Shown here piece by piece: positions 58,665-64,000 of a stretch of DNA of 64,000 nucleotides; the first letter of the stretch is position 1; each line of letters starts with the position of its first letter. The stretch is from positions 67,338,998 to 67,402,997 of the forward strand of contig OX375876.1 in NCBI GenBank assembly GCA_947359465.1. The letters are read 5' to 3'. A program made the position numbers and the translations under genes. The stretch comes from Metellina segmentata. Taxonomy: Eukaryota > Arthropoda > Arachnida > Araneae > Tetragnathidae. Under the pieces are notes generated by a model. That model ran no database searches. It saw only the letters and a list, made by a program, of their open reading frames with translations, and was not told where the DNA came from.

Positions 58665-59116
58665 TCTTACATGGCACACACAAAAAAAGAAGTTATTTGT
58701 TAACGAGTTATGGCTACACTGTACGATTGTTTGTTTACCACGTAGCCTCGCGCATCAATTGAATTTATAGCGTTATCGGATGAAATTTTATTGAAAACAA
58801 AAATGAATAGTAGTCTAGCTCTTTCAGCTGACAAACAACATGCTGGGTATTCGATTTCCAAGGCAGCGCTCAAATTTCGAGTCAAAATTTGCTCTAAGTT
58901 TTCATTAGAATTCCAAATTGTTCAAGTTCTGATTGCAGAGTTACTGTATAATTGTTCTGTAGTACAACAGATTTATATTTGAAAAATATTTTTTTTTGGA
59001 ATATCATATTTTGTAAATAATGTTTTCATTGATGCCAGCGAAGCGACCAATGAGGATTGCAAAGCAATATTCCGGGGGTGGGCGAGCGTTAGCGAGCAGG
59101 TCGTGAGCCCCCCTAG
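58665..59116 (+). mobile_element. Helitron-type element with a different 3' terminus
   Basis: Ends GAGCCCCCCTAG before T59117. The preceding GGGGGTGGGCGAGCG can pair with the final GAGCCCCCC, and the CGAGCGTTAGCGAGC core is typical of Helitron 3' hairpins. The 5' boundary is uncertain; a candidate A|TC junction is at 58664/58665. The 61-65 codon open frames inside are not recognised. Confidence 0.65.
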
Positions 59117-59119
59117 TAT

Positions 59120-59290
59120 ACATATATCGTCATAATGAAATAGGACATGTTTTGATGATAACGAAATCAATATATGATATGTTTCCTTCTAATGACGAGA
59201 TATTTTATTCCTCAGGATCTTATTATGGTTCTTTAATGACCCGGTAGCTGATAAGAACTATAATCATAAGGGTTTATTAAACGTTTGAAA
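59120..59290. mobile_element. Fragment of the GACGAGATATCTC MITE family
   Basis: Contains TTCTAATGACGAGATATTTT, TTAATGACCCGG and ATAAGGGTTTATT. No clean ends. Confidence 0.5.
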
Positions 59291-59294
59291 AATG

Positions 59295-60225
59295 CTGTGC
59301 TCCAATATTAGTTTCAGAGATTGTCCGTATTTTTCGATTAGTGCGAAAAGACTCTATCAACACTCGATTTCTTTACCCCACACGCAACTACTTGAACGAT
59401 TTAGCAATTCACTTGGATATGATTTCATGTCATTTAGAGGATTCTTCAGGATCCATCCCAAAAGCTCGGATGACCTTTTATCAAAACAAATAAATCCAGT
59501 GACTGAAATTAAGATTACACAAATTAGTTTCAAATTTGGGGTGTCGATTCTTGTAGAGCCATTTGAAATACTTTAATGTTACAACGTATTCGGTAATGAT
59601 TCAAATACGCTTAACAAACTGGAAAATACTTTTAGCGTAAAAACAAAACCTAATTAACTAAAGGAAATTGTTAATGCCTTTGATAGCCCAAAAAGGATGC
59701 AGGCAGCCTTAAAAATGCGACAGGTTATCGTTCAAAAGTCAGTTTTCTGAAAATTAAAAAACTTTATCACTTGTTCTCTTAATTACATACGACAGATGTT
59801 AAAACGGGTAAGGCAAAATGGCAGTTAATTATACTTACGATAATTGGGTACTTAGATAAGCAAAAATGCCATTGCCCTCTAATGGCACCTATGATGATTT
59901 ATGGTAAAACGTCAGCTTAAGCAAAAGCAGCAACATCGAAGGAAAAATATAACGGTTACAATATGTTTGTAGAAAGATAGATCCTTTCATCAAACAAGCG
60001 CCTTTATAAAGTTTCATTTCATAAAGTATCTCATAAATTTCAAAAGTATCAAGTAAGATAGAGTAGAAATGTTTAGATCAATAACAATAACTTGTCTAGC
60101 ATACCAGTATTTTAGGAAATGCTTGTATGCTAGAAAAGAAACTTTAAAAGACTGACTACATGTGCGACTACATGACAAGACTTTTAAAGGCTGACAAATG
60201 TTTGACCAAACTTTGGATCCATTTT
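59295..60225. other. No gene recognised
   Basis: A 94-codon plus frame at 59292-59576 has ordinary composition but no motif, splice context or repeat match that I can name. Confidence 0.5.
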
Positions 60226-60232
60226 GCTTTAA

Positions 60233-61011
60233 CCCTCCGTCGGGCGGAATATAGAACCAACGTGTTCGGGCGAAATGAGCCTGACAGGCACACATAAAAG
60301 AATCGCAAATTTATACCCATAAATTTTAGTTACAGTATTCTAAAAGTAATCAGTGATCTCCATAGGATCATTTAAACAAAAAACAATGCGCATCGCTGAT
60401 AAAGGAACACATTTTATGTTTAGAAAACATTAACAGAAATTTTCAGATCTAGCACTAAATTGACATAAATTTCCAAGGTAAAAAAATAAATAATTTTGTT
60501 AAAAATTATACATTGTAGTGCAGAGTTAAAAATCCGATATTCACTCTGAGTCATAGTCCTTCAGCTTAAGTTCAGTAGAAGAGGGGCATTGGCAAACACC
60601 ACAACACGTTCCGCAGGTCATATTTGCATGAGCCATGCAGATTGCGTTGTGACATTTATTACATTCATAATTTGTCTTCCTTCTCAAACCCGTTTCTACA
60701 TATTTACGGAAAAAGACACAAATTTTCATGACGCAGTCATGAAATTAATAAAAGAAACACCTGTGATATTAAAACATAGATTTTACTTACCTTTATATTT
60801 GTAACGAATTCGGGCGCAATGTGCCTGAGAGATCAGAATGACGCTAACAGCTGTCTACGAAGCTCGCGAATAAAATTAGAAGGTTGTGTCCAAACATACG
60901 GTAAAGATAAGAGACTACTAGAATAGGCAGATTTCTACCCCTTCTACGAGAGGAGGGAGGAACGTAAACGTCAAAGCTGTGCCTGTCAGGCCGGTTGCTC
61001 CCGACGGAGGG
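60233..61011 (-). mobile_element. piggyBac deletion derivative (779 bp)
   Basis: Terminal inverted repeats CCCTCCGTCGGG, TTAA at 60229-60232 and 61012-61015, and a subterminal inverted motif GCCTGACAGGCACA/TGTGCCTGTCAGGC near both ends. It retains the C-terminal Cys-rich part of a transposase on the minus strand. Confidence 0.92.
60541..60729 (-). pseudogene. piggyBac transposase C-terminal Cys-rich domain remnant
   Basis: The 62-codon minus frame includes GLRRKTNYECNKCHNAICMA and CGTCCGVCQC and ends in an acidic tail before the stop. The RRKTxYxCxxCxxxxC pattern is that of the cysteine-rich zinc-binding domain that closes piggyBac transposases. The catalytic domain is absent. The frame stays open upstream of the Met, so the Met is not a true start. 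Confidence 0.78.
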
Positions 61012-61039
61012 TTAAACTTCCTACTTCTTTCCACGAGAT

Positions 61040-61165
61040 TCGTAAACTGAATGAGGTTAAAAATTACGAGATCGTGTTCCTGGATCTTCCCTTCAAGATG
61101 AATCCAGGACCATCGTAAAAAGCCTCTTTTATTGCTTCAGTTCAACATCAGTTGCGTACCTCTTG
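61040..61165 (+). mobile_element. SINE (main family), 3' part
   Basis: TTAAAAATTACGAGATCGTG, CTGGATCTTCCCTTCAAG, AATCCAGGACCATCG and TCAGTTCAACATCAGTTGCG follow the family order. It directly follows the piggyBac derivative. Confidence 0.65.
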
Positions 61166-61184
61166 ACGAGGGTCGGCGCCGATA

Positions 61185-61450
61185 TAGCCTGGTTCTAAGA
61201 GTATTGGAATAACAACCGCAGTGTTGTGTTTTTGAAACTCTACCTTACTGAAGACCGTAGTGTATATGGAGCGTGGTGCACGCTAAATCTGTCATTGATT
61301 CGAATATCCCCACGTTGGAGAGTAATGTGCCAGTGCAAGTGTTGACCTCGCCATCTGTCCGTATTTAAAACTTTCTAGGTGCTTTCCACGAATCTTTTCC
61401 CAATGTTGCTCCAATGTAACTTTAAATAACTATTGACTAACGTACCTCTA
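61185..61450 (+). mobile_element. SINE (main family), diverged copy
   Basis: GCCTGGTTCTAAGAG ... GTGCACGCTAAATCTGTC ... CGAATATCCCCACGTTGGAG ... GTGTTGACCTCGCCATCTGT ... GTTGCTCCAATGTAAC follow the family order. Confidence 0.7.
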
Positions 61451-61539
61451 TGAGGTATCTTGTAAATCTGAATAGATCTTGATGGTCAAACTATCTCAAA
61501 TCCTATTAGAAAATACCTGACCTGATATAAACCTCATCA

Positions 61540-61735
61540 TGTCATAAAAAATCGACAATAGCATGACGACAATTTCTTGTCATTAGCAAAATGAGGCACA
61601 TCTTGAGGGACTAGATATGTTTTAGAAAAATCATTTGAAGGATTCGATTCCTTTATGTTCGTTATTTATTTCTCGACAGTCCCCAAGAGTCCTTAATCAT
61701 TATTAATTTATTGCCATTGCATGCCTCTCACAAAA
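61540..61735. repeat. MITE fragment and SINE 3' fragment
   Basis: 61545-61620 carries inverted GACGACAATTTCTTGTCATT and TCTTGAGGGACTAGATATG modules of the TTAA MITE family. 61660-61735 carries CGACAGTCCCCAAGAGTCC and TTGCCATTGCATGCC, resembling the SINE 3' end. Confidence 0.45.
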
Positions 61736-61974
61736 GCCTGTGAATCAAATTCCTGAATTTCAAGCTTCAGCACCTTTCTTGCTCTCTGCTTGTCGATTCG
61801 CACATATTTTTTACTCTCTCCTGACTTCTGAAGTTCGTGTCACTATTTAATACCTAACGCTGTTTTACGCGTACAACCTTACAACATGCAGTGACATATA
61901 TGAGTGACTTCTAACCACTGTTGACATTTACAAAGATAATATTTGGATGTTTTCAGAAAATAGGTAGGCAGGTA

Positions 61975-62095
61975 TTTTAACTAACATTGCACTGGAGCAA
62001 TGTTAAGCACTTTGTAATAAGAACACAAAGGGCTATTGTCGACGGTCTGGAATCAAACCCGAAGGGAAAGAATCGAGGACAATTACATTATATTC
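61975..62095 (-). mobile_element. SINE (main family), 3' fragment, minus strand
   Basis: The reverse complement gives GTCCTCGATTCTTTCCCTTC, GGTTTGATTCCAGACCGTCG, ACAATAGCCC and TGCTCCAGTGCAATGTTAGT, in family order. Confidence 0.75.
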
Positions 62096-62099
62096 TATT

Positions 62100-63380
62100 G
62101 AACTATGATATTAAGAAACACAGCAGCTAAAATCATTCAAAAAAGTAATTTATCAGTTTAATAAATTGCCTTTTAACAGTTAATCATTAGGCTCTTGACT
62201 GATTTCTTTAATATTACATGAATATGATGTTCTTAGAAATCTTAACAGTTCCGTACATTCTGTGTCTTGAAAAGCAATATTACTGTTAAAAGTCCAGATC
62301 TCTTAGCAAGAAACACCGATGAGACAAAGGACTTCACTTGTGCTGTAGTGGTATCAAAAAAGTTTATTTGTCCTAACTTATTTCAAAGGGTTCCAGTAAC
62401 AGAGCTACAACTTGAAAAGGACTGAAAAACAACATTAAAAGACTACGACGGAGACTCATATCCGGAATGTCTAGACGATTCTATATATGTTTGGAAAAAT
62501 CTATTGTCTTGGACCTGTTGAAACTCAGTAAAGTTAACAGAAAATGAACTGGAGCCATGCATTTTTCTACCACATCTATCGCTTTAATTTTGTCTGAAGA
62601 AATGCCACTTCTGGGTCTCAGCGTTCCTAAAAAGATTAAGGCGAGGTATACAAATACCAGGCTGCGTTATCTCCCCAGTGGGTAACAAGAATAGTAGAAT
62701 AACAGGCTACCATTGCTCACTCTTATACTTTATTTGTAGTCTGGCACGGTGAGATCAACATGAGAATAAGGTTTAGATGAAGTTGATTTTGAGGCTTTGG
62801 AATAAGAAGACATTGCGAATTAGATACATTCAATATAGTACTTTCATTTCAGAATAAGGAGACGGATGTAAGTTATTCAACAATGAGGATCTCCATGATG
62901 AAAGACCATGAGGCAACACGTAAAGGTGAGGGGTGAGAAAGAGACGTTGTAATCATGGTACTGGGGGAATATCTTTCCTGAATTTCCTTTCCTATCAAAC
63001 GTATTAGTAGTTGCGAAAATCTGAAAAGCAACTTTGGTCTGTGCATGTAAACCTGATACTCAAATATTATAATGATGGAGTAAGTTGAAGCAGCGGGACA
63101 CGTTGTTCCCATGAATGTCCGCCATCTTTTAGATCATGCGTATTTAAGACCAAGGACGTTGAATTTGTGATTAGAAACGAACATTATTCTTAACAGAACA
63201 CTTGTCTTCTATTACTGCTTTCACACCTCATTCGTTCCACAGATTTCGCCAATGAGCCAACCATATCCTTGTATCCTTTTGGGATTTCAGTTACAGAACG
63301 TGGTGGAACGTGACACCAACAGAATTGGGGAATGTGACATCTGAGGAGGGTTTTACTCTTTGATAAGATTTTTCGTTTAA
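62100..63380. other. No gene recognised
   Basis: Slightly less AT-rich than earlier intergenic DNA, but no exon, RNA gene or element was identified. A 79-codon minus frame at 62873-63112 has no motif. Confidence 0.5.
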
Positions 63381-63389
63381 TCTGGTTAA

Positions 63390-63593
63390 CCCTCCAAGTG
63401 GTTTCGGCGAAATATCTCGTCTATCAAGATTAAGCCAATTCTGATAATGACGAGATAACTTGTTGTCAAGATGTAGTCAATTTCTTGACGATGTCCAGGT
63501 CAACATCTGCTCAGTTTCCTTCTAATGACGAGTTATCTCAAGATCAAGTCATTTTTGCTTACGATTAGATTGTCGCGACAATCACCATGAGAA
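63390..63593. mobile_element. TTAA MITE, GACGAGATATCTC family
   Basis: TTAA at 63386-63389, then CCCTCCAAGTGGTTTCGGCG. The interior modules AATATCTCGTC, GATAATGACGAGATAAC and TCTAATGACGAGTTATCTC are followed by GACAATCACCATGAG at the right. The right TTAA is eroded. Confidence 0.7.
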
Positions 63594-63737
63594 ATAAACA
63601 TCTAAAGAAACCTAATTATGTGTAGCTTTGATTAATTTTATCCATTAATCCAACCTTCCATTGGCTAATTAAAGTAGAATGTGTTAGCAAACCTGAACTT
63701 CAATTTATTGTATTATGAAGTCAATAAACAATTAGCT

Positions 63738-63965
63738 TCATATTCTTTTGGGAAGGGTTGGAGTCAAGGAGTCCCATGGGGGTGTCTGTAGCACCTCAAG
63801 AACCCCCTGGTGTGCGTCACTGAATAAATACACATTAATATCAGAACCGTAGATCTCTAAATCGATGGGAGCTCTTTGTAGCTCGTGAAAGTCACGTACT
63901 TGAGGCTCAGGGACATACATCTGAAGGAGATGTGCCGCCGTTAGAATTGCTAGTGAACTGTATGT
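63738..63965 (-). other. Unidentified open segment at the window edge
   Basis: About 75 codons are open on the minus strand, through a Met at 63918-63920, ending at 63738. Composition looks protein-like (YVPEPQVRDFHELQRAPIDL), and the Met is preceded by CTCCTTCAG, an acceptor-like sequence. I do not recognise the protein; it could be part of an exon, a retroelement scrap or chance. Confidence 0.25.
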
Positions 63966-64000
63966 TGTTGAAATATGAGTTTATTATAACCATTTTAACG

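Noticed and set aside
59292..59576. 94-codon plus frame
   Set aside because: No known motif; open length is not unusual for this composition.

Overview
The window is eukaryotic, AT-rich nuclear DNA, most likely from an insect with a large, repeat-loaded genome. It has long introns with consensus GT/AG borders, tRNA-derived SINEs, Helitrons, hAT, mariner and piggyBac relics, and long AT microsatellites. No bacterial gene organisation is present. The protein encoded by the one recognisable host gene is closest, as I recall the families, to Drosophila frequenin. A hemimetabolous insect is a plausible guess but is not shown by the sequence.

Host gene. Six plus-strand exons (22144-22192, 25231-25320, 29040-29118, 41246-41334, 41949-42026, 44180-44272) join in frame into residues 30-188 of frequenin / neuronal calcium sensor 1 (NCS-1). 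All splice sites are consensus. The first coding exon (about 29 residues including the N-myristoylation signal) was not found and probably lies upstream of base 1 or unrecognised in 1-22143. EF-hands 2, 3 and 4 keep their calcium ligands and EF-hand 1 is the usual degenerate Cys-Pro version. The 3' UTR begins at 44273. Candidate poly(A) signals are near 45587-45606 and 48706.

Layout. 1-22143: upstream or intron 1, with two copies of one Helitron family, SINEs, a mariner tail, foldback elements, a tandem array of 0.7 kb units interrupted by a hAT element, and two adjacent inverted-repeat elements near 19-20 kb. 22193-41245: introns holding a 1.4 kb long-inverted-repeat element, a PIF/Harbinger-like MITE, a minisatellite split by an element with an 8-bp target duplication, a hAT derivative built of internal tandem repeats, a mariner transposase relic split at a TTAA by a piggyBac derivative, SINEs, and a degenerate satellite of about 155 bp period. 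42027-44179: a TTAA MITE, a 17-bp tandem array and about 270 bp of AT repeat. 44273-64000: the 3' UTR with a MITE in it, then intergenic DNA with a hAT derivative, a LINE RNase H scrap, a 2.3 kb Helitron, a second Helitron-type terminus, a second piggyBac derivative and more SINEs.

I found no convincing new multi-gene biological system. The useful content is the frequenin gene and a readable record of nested insertions, several with exact target-site duplications. All element boundaries were read by eye. Family names rest on duplication length, terminal sequence and short transposase motifs.
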